Assembly (NCBI GenBank): GCA_041389525.1
Contig: JAWKRR010000064.1
Location: forward strand, 1 to 41,272
From: JACKFB01 sp041389525
GTDB taxonomy: Bacteria; Myxococcota_A; UBA9042; PHBI01; JACKFB01
Direction: 5' to 3'
DNA length: 41,272 nt
The notes under the pieces are model-generated. The model was not told where the DNA came from, did no database searches, and saw only the letters and a program-made list of their open reading frames with translations. This document shows positions 10,891 to 20,048 of this stretch, in pieces. The translations under genes and the position numbers were made by a program. The stretch's first letter is position 1. Each line of letters starts with the position of its first letter.

Positions 10891-12279
10891 ATGCGTCTTC
10901 GCGTCGCTTCTAAGCTCTGTATGTTGGCCCTCTTGGCGTCGCCCTTGACCCTCGCGGTCGCATGCGACAGTGGCGACGGCGGGGCGAAGGCCGACGCGGT
11001 CGCCGACACCACCGCGGACGCGGTCCCCGACACCACCCCGGACGCCGTCGCCGACGTGGTCCCCGACACCACCCCGGACGCCGTCGCCGACGTGGTCCCC
11101 GACACCGTCCCCGACGCCGTCCCCGACGTGGTCCCCGACGCCGTCGCCGACGTGGTCCCCGACGCCGTCGCCGACGTGGTCCCCGACGTGGTCCCCGACG
11201 TGGTCCCCGACGCCGTCGCCGACGTGGTCCCCGATGTCGAGCCGGAGGTCAGCCCTCCCGACCCGACCAAGTTCTTCGTCCAGCTCGTCGGCGGCACGCG
11301 CGTCTTCGCGAGCGACGCGCTCTGGTGCGGGCGACGGGCGAACGGGCAGGTGTCGTGCTGGGGGCCAAACAGCGTCGGCCAGCTCGGGACGGGCGGGACC
11401 GCCAGCCCGCCTTTCGGCCCGGTCGACAGCCTGGTCACCGACGCCATCGACGTCGCGGCGGGTGACTACCACGCGTGCGCGGTGCGCGCCGGCGGGACCG
11501 TGGTGTGCTGGGGCGGCAACGCGCAGGGCCCGGGCGAGACCGGTCAGGACGCCGCCCTGGGTGAGACGACGCTGACGCCGACGGCCGTGACGCTCCCGAC
11601 CAAGGCGCTCGACGTCGAGGTGGGCCGCATGGCCAGCTGCGCGCTGCTCGACGACGCGACGGTCTGGTGCTGGGGCAACTACAAGGCGGCCGCCGCGTTG
11701 CACACGCCGACCTCGGTGGCGACGGGGGTCGCCAAGCTCTTCATGGGCGGCTTGGGGACCATCTTCGTCGACGCTGACGGCGGCGCGCGCTACATCAACA
11801 ACATCGGCTGGGACCTGGTCTCCAGCGAGGTCGCGAAGCTCGCCGACGGCGTGGCGACGGCCGGCCTGGGTTGGGACCACGGCGCGCTGGTGACGACGGG
11901 CGGCGTGACTCAGACCTACGGCCGTGACGACGGAAAGAGCGGCGACGGGCTGCCGGACGAGGGCGTCACGCACCCGGAGCCGGTCAACGTCTCGGGCGTG
12001 CCGGCTGGCGCGGTCGCGGTGACCGCGGCGAACGGATTCGCTTGCGCGCTCATGGACATCGCCGACGGCGGCGACGTCTGGTGCTGGGGCATGGTCGGGC
12101 CTGGCGCGAAGGAGGGCGAGTTCCCCTACGCCGCCACGAAGCTCGAGGGGATGAGCGGGTCGACGCTGATGACCGGCACCGCCGACGGCGTGTGCAGCGT
12201 CAAAGCGGACGGCGGGGTCTACTGCTGCACGAATAGCACCGCCTACAAGTGCGGCCTCCTCTTCGCTCCGCCGCAATGA
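10891..12279 (+). CDS. lipoprotein with Val-Pro-Asp repeat spacer and RCC1-like blades
   Basis: 462 residues. The signal peptide ends LAVAC (lipidated Cys25). Residues about 30-120 are a low-complexity spacer of Asp-Val-Val-Pro-Asp / Asp-Ala-Val-Ala-Asp units, strongly acidic. The rest carries about five RCC1-like propeller blades, each with one Cys in the first strand and CWG at the end of the next (SCWGPNSVGQLG, VCWGGN, WCWGNY, WCWGMV, with a last divergent YCC). The paired Cys in each blade probably form disulfides outside the cell. Known RCC1-like propellers bind proteins or nucleotides; here the ligand is unknown. The start is supported by GGGGGA at 10882-10887, just before the ATG. It is divergent from the Cys-rich lipoprotein gene; 10708-10890 must hold both promoters, but I cannot pick them. 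Confidence 0.88.
   Translation: MRLRVASKLCMLALLASPLTLAVACDSGDGGAKADAVADTTADAVPDTTPDAVADVVPDTTPDAVADVVPDTVPDAVPDVVPDAVADVVPDAVADVVPDVVPDVVPDAVADVVPDVEPEVSPPDPTKFFVQLVGGTRVFASDALWCGRRANGQVSCWGPNSVGQLGTGGTASPPFGPVDSLVTDAIDVAAGDYHACAVRAGGTVVCWGGNAQGPGETGQDAALGETTLTPTAVTLPTKALDVEVGRMASCALLDDATVWCWGNYKAAAALHTPTSVATGVAKLFMGGLGTIFVDADGGARYINNIGWDLVSSEVAKLADGVATAGLGWDHGALVTTGGVTQTYGRDDGKSGDGLPDEGVTHPEPVNVSGVPAGAVAVTAANGFACALMDIADGGDVWCWGMVGPGAKEGEFPYAATKLEGMSGSTLMTGTADGVCSVKADGGVYCCTNSTAYKCGLLFAPPQ
10993..11240 (+). repeat. in-frame tandem repeat, 12-bp unit and 24-bp higher-order unit
   Basis: About twenty copies of a 12-bp unit of the form GTCCCCGAC plus a variable codon or GCCGTCGCCGAC, often paired as a 24-bp repeat (GTCCCCGACGCC, GTCGCCGACGTG). 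Neighbouring copies are identical or differ by one or two bases, so the array is probably young and prone to gain or loss of units. It encodes the acidic Val-Pro-Asp spacer. All unit lengths are multiples of three. Confidence 0.9.
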
Positions 12280-12307
12280 TCGCCCCCCGGCTCTGCTCGG
12301 GCGATCA
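12277..12307 (+). other. stem-loop overlapping the stop of the RCC1-like gene
   Basis: Perfect 9-bp inverted repeat, TGATCGCCC (12277-12285) and GGGCGATCA (12299-12307), loop 13 bases. The left arm begins with the stop codon of the RCC1-like lipoprotein gene. No T-run follows, so it is a transcript-end or mRNA-protecting hairpin rather than a standard intrinsic terminator. Confidence 0.6.
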
Positions 12308-12316
12308 ATGAGCCCA

Positions 12317-12356
12317 CACGAGGCCGAAGTGCTTGGAAAAGCGCTTCGGCCTCGTG
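12317..12356 (+). other. 18-bp hairpin with GGAA tetraloop before the DUF3817 gene
   Basis: The arms CACGAGGCCGAAGTGCTT (12317-12334) and AAGCGCTTCGGCCTCGTG (12339-12356) pair along 18 positions with only one T:G wobble, closing on a GGAA loop of the stable GNRA class. No T-run follows on either strand. It ends 14 bases before the ATG at 12371. It may terminate the upstream transcript with a factor, or fold in the leader of the DUF3817 mRNA. See findings. Confidence 0.7.
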
Positions 12357-12370
12357 CTATGGGCTCGGCC

Positions 12371-12712
12371 ATGAAAGTCAGCGCCCTCGCCCACCCTGTC
12401 GCCCTGCTCCGCCTCGCCGGAATCATCGAGGGCATCTCGTTTCTGTTGCTGCTCTTCGTGGCGATGCCCCTGAAGTACCTGTTCGACTACCCCGCGGCCG
12501 TGCGGCTGGTCGGCAGCGTCCACGGCCTGCTCTTCGTCGGCTTCGGGATGGCGCTCTTCCGCGCCCACTTCGAGCGGAGCTGGCCCGTGCTCCGCTCGGC
12601 CGCGGTCTTCGGCGCGTCGCTGATCCCGTTTGGCTTCCTGCTCATCGACCGCATGCTGCGCGACGAGATCGCGTCGGAAGCGGAGATCGACGCGCCCCCC
12701 GCCGCGACCTGA
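12371..12712 (+). CDS. DUF3817 family small membrane protein
   Basis: 113 residues with three membrane segments. The N-terminal LRLAGIIEGISFLLLLFVAMPLKY with Glu in the first helix, and the SVHGLLFVGFGMALF segment with a central His-Gly, match the DUF3817 family of small inner-membrane proteins; its function is unknown. The C-terminal tail is acidic and Pro/Ala-rich. In-frame ATGs at 12359 and 12308 exist; 12308 would place the start inside the strong hairpin at 12317-12356, so 12371 is preferred because family similarity starts there. It ends 7 bases before the convergent pseudokinase gene. No partner is evident. Confidence 0.85.
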   Translation: MKVSALAHPVALLRLAGIIEGISFLLLLFVAMPLKYLFDYPAAVRLVGSVHGLLFVGFGMALFRAHFERSWPVLRSAAVFGASLIPFGFLLIDRMLRDEIASEAEIDAPPAAT

Positions 12713-12719
12713 GCTCAGC

Positions 12720-13961
12720 TCAGCCCGAGATGCGGACCACGGCGCCCGGCGCCAGTCGATACCCGTCCTCGAAGCGCTCGATGAGATCGCGCAGCCCGAG
12801 CTGCCGCAAGCGACTGAGCGAGACGTAGACCCTGTTGGCGCCTGCCTGCTGGACCGGCCGCTCGCCAGGCCAGCCCGCCTCGAGCAGGTCCCACATGGTC
12901 AGCACGGCGCCCTCGCCTTCCCGGTGCCGCTCGACCAGCGCCACCATCATCCGCCGCAGCGCGCGACCCAAGCGCACGCTGGTGCCGTCGGGCCCCGCGA
13001 CCCAGGCCGCGTCGGGCCCGATGACCAGCGTCTGCTCGGCCCCCGGCTGCCGGGCCTCGACGACCTCCTCGCCCTCGGTGCGCCCGACGATGAGCCCCGA
13101 GGCGTGCGCGGCGAAGCCCTCGGGATCCAGCGCGACGCCCGAGATCTGCCGTATCCGGTCCGCCACCACCACCGCCTCGGCGATGGACGGCCGCAGCTGC
13201 GGCGGTTGGCTCAGCATGTGGGCGTCAAGCCAGCGCAGACACTCGATGAGCTCGGAATCCTCGGGCCCCCACTCGCCGCGAATCACGCGGCCCAGCACGT
13301 TGGACATATCCACGTGGCGGATGAGCGAGCGGGTCCACAGCACCAGCGCGACGTAATCGCCCGACGCGCTGGGCTCGCCGCCGGTCTGAAGCTCGGTCGC
13401 CTGGTAGATCGGGACGGTGCCGTCGAGGGAGCGATCCTCCTTTTCGACGGGGAAATTGCGGCCGAAACCGACGAGATACCAGCGCCCGTCGGCGTCAAAG
13501 AGCACGTTCCCGCCTGACATTCTGCCCAGGTAGAGCGGCTGGCCGTTCGCCGGGTCGGTCACGCCGTGGGCATGCTGGAGCGCCTCGCGCAGGCTGGCGA
13601 TGAAGGCGTCGGCGCAGCCGTAGGGCAGCTTGTCGGGGCTGTCGGAGAGCAGGCGCACGAGCTCGTGGCCGTCGGCGACCGCGGGGCAGTCGAACTCGAG
13701 GTAGGGCTGGCCCTCGGCCTCGCCGCGGTCGGTGACGCGCGGGATGAGCGGGTGGTCCAGCAGGGCGTGGACGCGCTGGATCTCGGCGAGGGCCTCGGCG
13801 ACGTGGTCCGGCGACGCCGAGGGGCCGGCCATGAGCAGGACGCAGGGGCTGCCGTCGGCGGCGCGGCGGCCGCTGAGCAGCTGAAACGCGCCCCGCGAGC
13901 GGATCGGGAGCGGGTCGAGGTAGCGATCCCACAAGGTGTACGGCGGTGGGGACCAGGACAC
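12720..13961 (-). CDS. pseudokinase fused to a C-terminal winged-helix domain
   Basis: 413 residues from the GTG at 13961 (CCGAGG about 10 bases upstream); the frame stays open far upstream but that part looks non-coding. Residues about 25-265 follow the Ser/Thr kinase fold, with the catalytic residues replaced. The beta-3 strand (VLLMAG, 41-46) has no Lys, the HRD loop is LGR (145-147) with only the Asn of GGNVLFDADG kept, and DFG is GFG (165-167). GTVPIYQATEL and DYVAL match the activation segment and the Asp-x-Tyr/Trp-Ser-Leu helix. Residues about 315-413 form an OmpR-like winged helix (AGWPGE, ANRVYVSLSRLRQLGL, DGYRLAP). Such a C-terminal domain often follows kinase-like or FHA domains in myxobacteria. 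It probably senses a signal and binds DNA or a partner without phosphorylating. It is divergent from the gene at 14112. Confidence 0.85.
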   Translation of the reverse strand: MSWSPPPYTLWDRYLDPLPIRSRGAFQLLSGRRAADGSPCVLLMAGPSASPDHVAEALAEIQRVHALLDHPLIPRVTDRGEAEGQPYLEFDCPAVADGHELVRLLSDSPDKLPYGCADAFIASLREALQHAHGVTDPANGQPLYLGRMSGGNVLFDADGRWYLVGFGRNFPVEKEDRSLDGTVPIYQATELQTGGEPSASGDYVALVLWTRSLIRHVDMSNVLGRVIRGEWGPEDSELIECLRWLDAHMLSQPPQLRPSIAEAVVVADRIRQISGVALDPEGFAAHASGLIVGRTEGEEVVEARQPGAEQTLVIGPDAAWVAGPDGTSVRLGRALRRMMVALVERHREGEGAVLTMWDLLEAGWPGERPVQQAGANRVYVSLSRLRQLGLRDLIERFEDGYRLAPGAVVRISG

Positions 13962-14111
13962 GTGGAGGTGCCTCGGGGCGTGTGGCGGTGACGCGGGAAA
14001 GCTAGCCGTTGTTTGGGGTGGCCGCCATAGCTCGGGGCGCAGCGGTTGTTGCCGGCGGGCGGTTGTCGGATGATTTGCGCGGCCGATGGCTTCTAACTGG
14101 GGGGAGACGAA

Positions 14112-14483
14112 GTGAAGGGAGACATCACGCCTGCGGATGCGGGGCTCGTCGAGGCGGTCCTCACCGGGGACGCGGCGCGGACGGCCGAGGTTCGGGACGC
14201 GATGGCGCGCGAGCTGGCGGCGGCCGGGCTGGGGGCCGAGGTCGCGCGGGCGGCGGCGGACGCCCTGGCGCGGGTGCACGGGCGGGCGCGGGAGGGGCGT
14301 CCGCTGACGGCGGATCTCCAGCGGGCGCTCGACGGCGTGATGGAGGTCAGCGTCGCGCCGGCGCCCGTGCTCAGCGCGTGGGTCGGGCGGCTGCGGGTTC
14401 GGACCTTTGACGAGCCGCGCCTCGGGCGCGTGGCGGCGCTGGTCGCTGAGGTCGCGACGGCCCTGCAGACGCCGGAGGGCTGA
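14112..14483 (+). CDS. small Ala/Arg-rich protein of unknown function
   Basis: 123 residues, GTG start preceded by GGGGAGA at 14100-14106. The sequence is helical, rich in Ala, Arg, Glu and Val, without signal peptide, membrane segment or Cys. I do not recognise a family. The gene is divergent from the pseudokinase gene with 150 bases between, so the two may share control, and it could be a partner of the pseudokinase; that is a guess from position only. A 7-bp hairpin at 14543-14560 lies 60 bases past its stop. Confidence 0.6.
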   Translation: MKGDITPADAGLVEAVLTGDAARTAEVRDAMARELAAAGLGAEVARAAADALARVHGRAREGRPLTADLQRALDGVMEVSVAPAPVLSAWVGRLRVRTFDEPRLGRVAALVAEVATALQTPEG

Positions 14484-14505
14484 TCCCGGCACGCGCTCGC
14501 GAATC

Positions 14506-14663
14506 GGGGTCAACCGTTCCCCTCGGGTCAACCGACCCCACCGCGCGCCGAGCGGCGCGCCGCGATCCGGGGCGACCTGTCGCGACGATCTCGCCCATGA
14601 TCCGTGTGGCCAAAGGGCTACACAGCTGTGGTACGGTACTTGCCTATCAGTTGACCCCACCGC
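14506..14663 (+). promoter_or_regulatory. candidate control region of the metalloprotease gene (GGTCAAC boxes and palindromes)
   Basis: Within the 212-base gap 14484-14695: GGGTCAACCG occurs twice in direct orientation (14507-14516 and 14525-14534) and once inverted within CAGTTGACCCCACCG (14649-14663). Between them are an 8-bp inverted repeat with one wobble (GTGTGGCC-AAAG-GGCTACAC, 14604-14623) and a perfect palindrome CACAGCTGTG (14621-14630). These look like sites for a dimeric regulator near a promoter. No convincing -35/-10 pair was found. Confidence 0.35.
14543..14560 (+). other. GC-rich stem-loop downstream of the 123-residue gene
   Basis: GCGCGCC (14543-14549) and GGCGCGC (14554-14560) pair perfectly around a GAGC loop. 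No T-run follows. It may mark the 3' end of the short upstream transcript. Confidence 0.4.
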
Positions 14664-14695
14664 ATCGACGCGGACCGCCGACAGCGAGGCCACCC

Positions 14696-16177
14696 ATGGG
14701 CAATGAGATGAGCACCGAACTAGAGCAGGTCGATCCCGAGCAGGAGGAGACCGAGGTCCAGGGCGCCGCGGCGGTCGAGGAAGCGACTCCCTATCCCGGC
14801 GAGGGCTTGGTCCGCGCGATCAAGAAGAAGATCGGCGGCTCCTCGAAGAAGAAGAAAGAGGCCGAGCGGACTGAGGAGACGACGGCGACCACCACGCCGA
14901 CGACGGGTGGTTCGACGCCCCCGAGCGGCGGCGGTGGCACGACCACGGCCCCGAGCGGCGGCAGCCCCGCGCCCACCGGTCCGGCGCCGGAGCCCGTCGT
15001 GACTGCAGGCCCGCCGACCCTCGCCGAGGCCCTCGCCGCGGCGGTGACCGCCAACAAGCTGGCGGACGCGCTGACCTTGATCACGCCCGACGTGGCGGCC
15101 GGACTGACGGCGCTGGGCACGAACAAGGCCGCGTTCATGACCATGGTCAAGGACGCCAAGCCCTACACGACGATCCGGCGCGCACAGCTGACGACGCTCT
15201 TCAACGGGGCGACCTTCGACGACAAGAAGTCCATCTTCGAGGCGCGCTTCTCCATCACGATCTCGGGCGAGGGCTCCGGCTCCTTCACCGAGAACGAGCT
15301 GAACACGCTGCACGCGCAGTGCGTGACCTTGCCGCCCGGCCACGTCGAGGGTCTGGGCACCTTCACCGAGCTTCGCCGCTCGCTGAACACCGCCACCGCC
15401 GAGGGCACCCACGGCGGCAGCACCATCACCATGCGCGATGAGGCCGACGCGACGCGCTACTCGCAGGTGTTTCGGCACGAGGTGGGCCACGCCGTCGACG
15501 CCAGCCTCGGCGGCGCCTGCGAGACCCTGCGCTCTACCCAGGCCGGTTGGACGCGCTACAACACGGTGGACGAGTTCATCGCGGCGGCGGGTGGCTACGG
15601 CACGATCCCGTCCGGCATGCGGGCGGTCGCGAAGGCGGCGCTCGAGTCCTTCATCGCCGGCGGCGGCCCCTGGAACGGCCCCGCGTCCTTTGACGCGGCG
15701 CTCGAGGCCGCGGTGATGGCGGCCCACCCCGAGGTCACGGCCACCGAGTCCGACGGCAGCGACGCCGTCAGCGTCGATTTGGCGGCGCTGCGCCCGCTCC
15801 TGGCCAGCAACACACTCTTCAAGACCGCCGTCGCCTGCCAGGGCCCGGACTTCTTCTACGGAAACGCGGCGCAGGCGGCGTGGCCGCAGACCGGCGGCAA
15901 GGCCTTCTTCTTCAACTTCTACTACCACAAGGCCTTCTCGGTCGGTCAGGCCACCCACGACGACCTGAAGGCGTGGGGCAACGCCGCGGCCGGCTTCTCC
16001 GACAAGGAGTGGTTCGCCGAGATCTACGCGTCCTGGTACGAGACCTCGACGCCCGGCTCCTCGCGCACCTTCCCGGCCTTCGTGACCACCTTCATGAACA
16101 ACACGGTGGCCAACGTCGGCGGGCCGGGCGCGGGCGCTCCCAGCGGCGGCGGCGGCAACCCGAAGGTCCCGCACTGA
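14696..16177 (+). CDS. HEVGH zinc metalloprotease (gluzincin-like), possible effector
   Basis: 493 residues from the ATG at 14696 (GAGG 7-8 bases upstream); an ATG at 14708 is an alternative, and one at 14597 would add an Arg/Pro-rich stretch lying over the control region. Residues 1-35 are acidic, then a Lys-rich patch (IKKKIGGSSKKKKEAE), then a disordered Thr/Gly/Ser/Pro linker to about 105. The catalytic domain has FRHEVGHAVD (His261, Glu262, His265) and a downstream EWFAEIYASWYE whose Glu442 is the likely third zinc ligand. This spacing recalls anthrax lethal factor-like (ATLF) gluzincins. There is no classical signal peptide. The tail is Gly/Ser/Pro-rich. It converges on an operon with an injection-system-type AAA+ ATPase, so it could be a delivered toxin; that is a hypothesis. 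A housekeeping protease cannot be excluded. Confidence 0.8.
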   Translation: MGNEMSTELEQVDPEQEETEVQGAAAVEEATPYPGEGLVRAIKKKIGGSSKKKKEAERTEETTATTTPTTGGSTPPSGGGGTTTAPSGGSPAPTGPAPEPVVTAGPPTLAEALAAAVTANKLADALTLITPDVAAGLTALGTNKAAFMTMVKDAKPYTTIRRAQLTTLFNGATFDDKKSIFEARFSITISGEGSGSFTENELNTLHAQCVTLPPGHVEGLGTFTELRRSLNTATAEGTHGGSTITMRDEADATRYSQVFRHEVGHAVDASLGGACETLRSTQAGWTRYNTVDEFIAAAGGYGTIPSGMRAVAKAALESFIAGGGPWNGPASFDAALEAAVMAAHPEVTATESDGSDAVSVDLAALRPLLASNTLFKTAVACQGPDFFYGNAAQAAWPQTGGKAFFFNFYYHKAFSVGQATHDDLKAWGNAAAGFSDKEWFAEIYASWYETSTPGSSRTFPAFVTTFMNNTVANVGGPGAGAPSGGGGNPKVPH

Positions 16178-16183
16178 GAACCG

Positions 16184-16220
16184 GACCGCGGCGCGTCGGG
16201 CCTCTCAGTCCAGACGCGCC
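16184..16220. terminator. bidirectional stem-loop between convergent genes
   Basis: Perfect 11-bp arms CGCGGCGCGTC (16184-16194) and GACGCGCCGCG (16210-16220), loop 15 bases. It lies 6 bases after the metalloprotease stop and covers the last codons and stop of the convergent lipoprotein gene. No T-run is present. Its position suits a shared transcript-end structure. Confidence 0.5.
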
Positions 16221-17176
16221 GCGAACTCCGCGCCGTAAAGCTCCGTCGCCATGGCCTTCAGGCCGTCGCGAGCGGGCTTGCCCAGCTTGACCCAGGCCGA
16301 CTTCAGCGCGGCCGCGGCCTCGGCGCTCGACCCGATGGCCATCAGCGCGCTCGCCGCGAGGGATTCATTGCCCGCGGCGCTGACCCGCGCCAGGGCCGCA
16401 AGACCGCGCGGGTCGGTGGTGCCCGTCAGCGCCTGAACCCCGCGCGCCATGCCCGCGGCGTCATCGGCGGCGAGGGCGGCCTCGAGATCTTCAGCGGCTG
16501 AGAGGCCGACCTGGGCGGGCTTTCCGTCGATGGTCACGGTCGCCGGACCCGCCGGGCCGATGACGACGCGCACGGCCTGGCGAGCCTGGCTCGGGAAGAC
16601 GACGCGCGTGGCGTCGAGCTGCAGCGCACCGGCTGCGCGCGACACCGTCGGCTTCGCGTCGGGCGGCACGGCCAGCAGCGCGTCGAAGAGCAGCACGTCG
16701 ACGACCAGGAGCAGGTCGGCGGCCGTGGGCTCGGCGCTGAGCCAGCCCTGGGCGCGCACCCAGTCGGCGAGGCCGGCGGGTGAGCGCGGGCCGTAGACCT
16801 TGGCGTCGGCGCTGACCCACGCGGCGCGCACGCCCGAGCCGGGGTAGGCGCCGTCGATCATCGCGCGGACGACCTTGGAGCCGGCGGGTCCATCCTTCAC
16901 TTCGGCGTGGACGGTGCGCCCGGCCGCCTCGGCCGCCAGGTAGGCGCGGACTCGCTTCTCGGCGTCTTTGACGGCGGTGCTCTGGTCTCGCGGCGGGATG
17001 GCCGGCGTCGGCGTCGGGGCCGCAGCGGGCGCGGGTGCAGCGGCCAGCGCAGGCGCAGGCGCAGCGGCCGGGGCGGGCGCGGGCGTCTCGGCGCGGGTGG
17101 TCGGCGGGCTGGCGCGGCAGGTGACGGTCAGCAAGACGCAGGCCGACAAGGCGGGCAGGGCTATCCAAGTCTTCAC
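16205..17176 (-). CDS. lipoprotein, paralogue of the first gene in its operon
   Basis: 323 residues from the GTG at 17176, with GAGGAGG 6 bases upstream deciding the start; the frame extends upstream to 17209. The signal peptide ends LTVTC (lipidated Cys20), followed by an Ala/Pro linker to about 70. The remaining 250 residues align along their length with the protein at 20049-20837: AYPG-S/T-G, then GLAD...RA.GWL.A.P..AADL...FD.LLA, and near the end NE..A..AL...G.SAEA.AA and ELYG. I do not recognise the family. It is the last gene of a four-gene operon, 29 bases after the CpXC gene. It should sit in a membrane facing the periplasm or cell surface, whereas its paralogue lacks an export signal. 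Confidence 0.75.
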   Translation of the reverse strand: MKTWIALPALSACVLLTVTCRASPPTTRAETPAPAPAAAPAPALAAAPAPAAAPTPTPAIPPRDQSTAVKDAEKRVRAYLAAEAAGRTVHAEVKDGPAGSKVVRAMIDGAYPGSGVRAAWVSADAKVYGPRSPAGLADWVRAQGWLSAEPTAADLLLVVDVLLFDALLAVPPDAKPTVSRAAGALQLDATRVVFPSQARQAVRVVIGPAGPATVTIDGKPAQVGLSAAEDLEAALAADDAAGMARGVQALTGTTDPRGLAALARVSAAGNESLAASALMAIGSSAEAAAALKSAWVKLGKPARDGLKAMATELYGAEFAARLD

Positions 17177-17205
17177 GATGTCTCCTCCTCGGGGCGCGGG
17201 ACCTC

Positions 17206-17901
17206 TCACCCTTGCACCACCTCGCGCGCGAGGCGACGAAAGGACGCGAAGGGCTTGAAGAAGAGCCCCGGATACTGATCTTCGAGCTGCGGGCGCCGGG
17301 CCTGCAGCTCGCGGTAGCGCTCGAGGGCCGCGCCGTAAACCACCGGGGGCGCGCTGCCGTCGTGGCTCCAGGCCTCGATCTCGAGCCGGTCTTCGGACTC
17401 GGCGACCGTCTGCACGCTGAGCCGCAGGTCGGGACGCCTAGCCAGCTCGGGCGTCGAAACCATCAGCTCCAGCTTGATCAATTCGACCACCCGGTCGTCC
17501 AGGCCCGCGTCCCACAGGCGCAGCTTGTCCTCGAGATCCTTCAGCCCGAAGACCGCGCGCACGACGAACTCGGTGGCCATCTTCTGCACCAGCGGCGGCG
17601 CGTGGTGCGTGACGTCGCTGAACACCTTCGACGTCATGTCTTCCAGCGCGGGCCAGTCGCCCAGCGACGTGTTGGCGTGCACCAGCACGAAGTGGTTGCG
17701 CGTAAAGTCGGTGTAGAGGAAGCCACGGTCGACGTGGTGCTCGGCGTGGCAGTGGGTGCACTCGACCCGGTGGAAGTGGCCCGCCAGGATCTGCTCGCGC
17801 GCCCAGGGCATGCGCGTGACGTTGATGGTCTCGGCCGTGCCGCCTTCAAACTCTTGGTGGCAGCTTGGGCAGGTCATCGTCTTGACGTCGAACCAGGACA
17901 C
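17206..17901 (-). CDS. CpXC-domain zinc-ribbon protein
   Basis: 231 residues from a GTG at 17901 with GGAGG about 6 bases upstream. The N-terminus has two zinc-binding pairs, CPSC (11-14) and CTHC (48-51), in the arrangement of the CpXC domain, followed by VDRGFLYTDFTRNHFVLVHAN, also typical. The remaining 150 residues are a mostly helical region that ends near the C-terminus in YPGLFFKPFASFRRLAREV. The biochemical role of CpXC proteins is not established; small zinc-ribbon proteins usually act as adaptors. It lies 32 bases after the AAA+ ATPase gene and 29 before the lipoprotein gene, so it very likely works with them. Confidence 0.8.
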   Translation of the reverse strand: MSWFDVKTMTCPSCHQEFEGGTAETINVTRMPWAREQILAGHFHRVECTHCHAEHHVDRGFLYTDFTRNHFVLVHANTSLGDWPALEDMTSKVFSDVTHHAPPLVQKMATEFVVRAVFGLKDLEDKLRLWDAGLDDRVVELIKLELMVSTPELARRPDLRLSVQTVAESEDRLEIEAWSHDGSAPPVVYGAALERYRELQARRPQLEDQYPGLFFKPFASFRRLAREVVQG

Positions 17902-17933
17902 GCGGGCCTCCTACTCGCAGCGAGGGTCTGAAG

Positions 17934-20039
<2,106 letters not shown>

Positions 20040-20048
20040 GATGGCCGC

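Noticed and set aside
11000..11240. Short regular repeats considered as a CRISPR array
   Set aside because: Units are contiguous 12-bp in-frame coding repeats with no spacers.
14597..14695. An upstream ATG at 14597 extending the metalloprotease by 33 residues
   Set aside because: The extension is Arg/Pro-rich, covers the palindromes and GGTCAAC box, and has no ribosome site; the ATG at 14696 is better placed.
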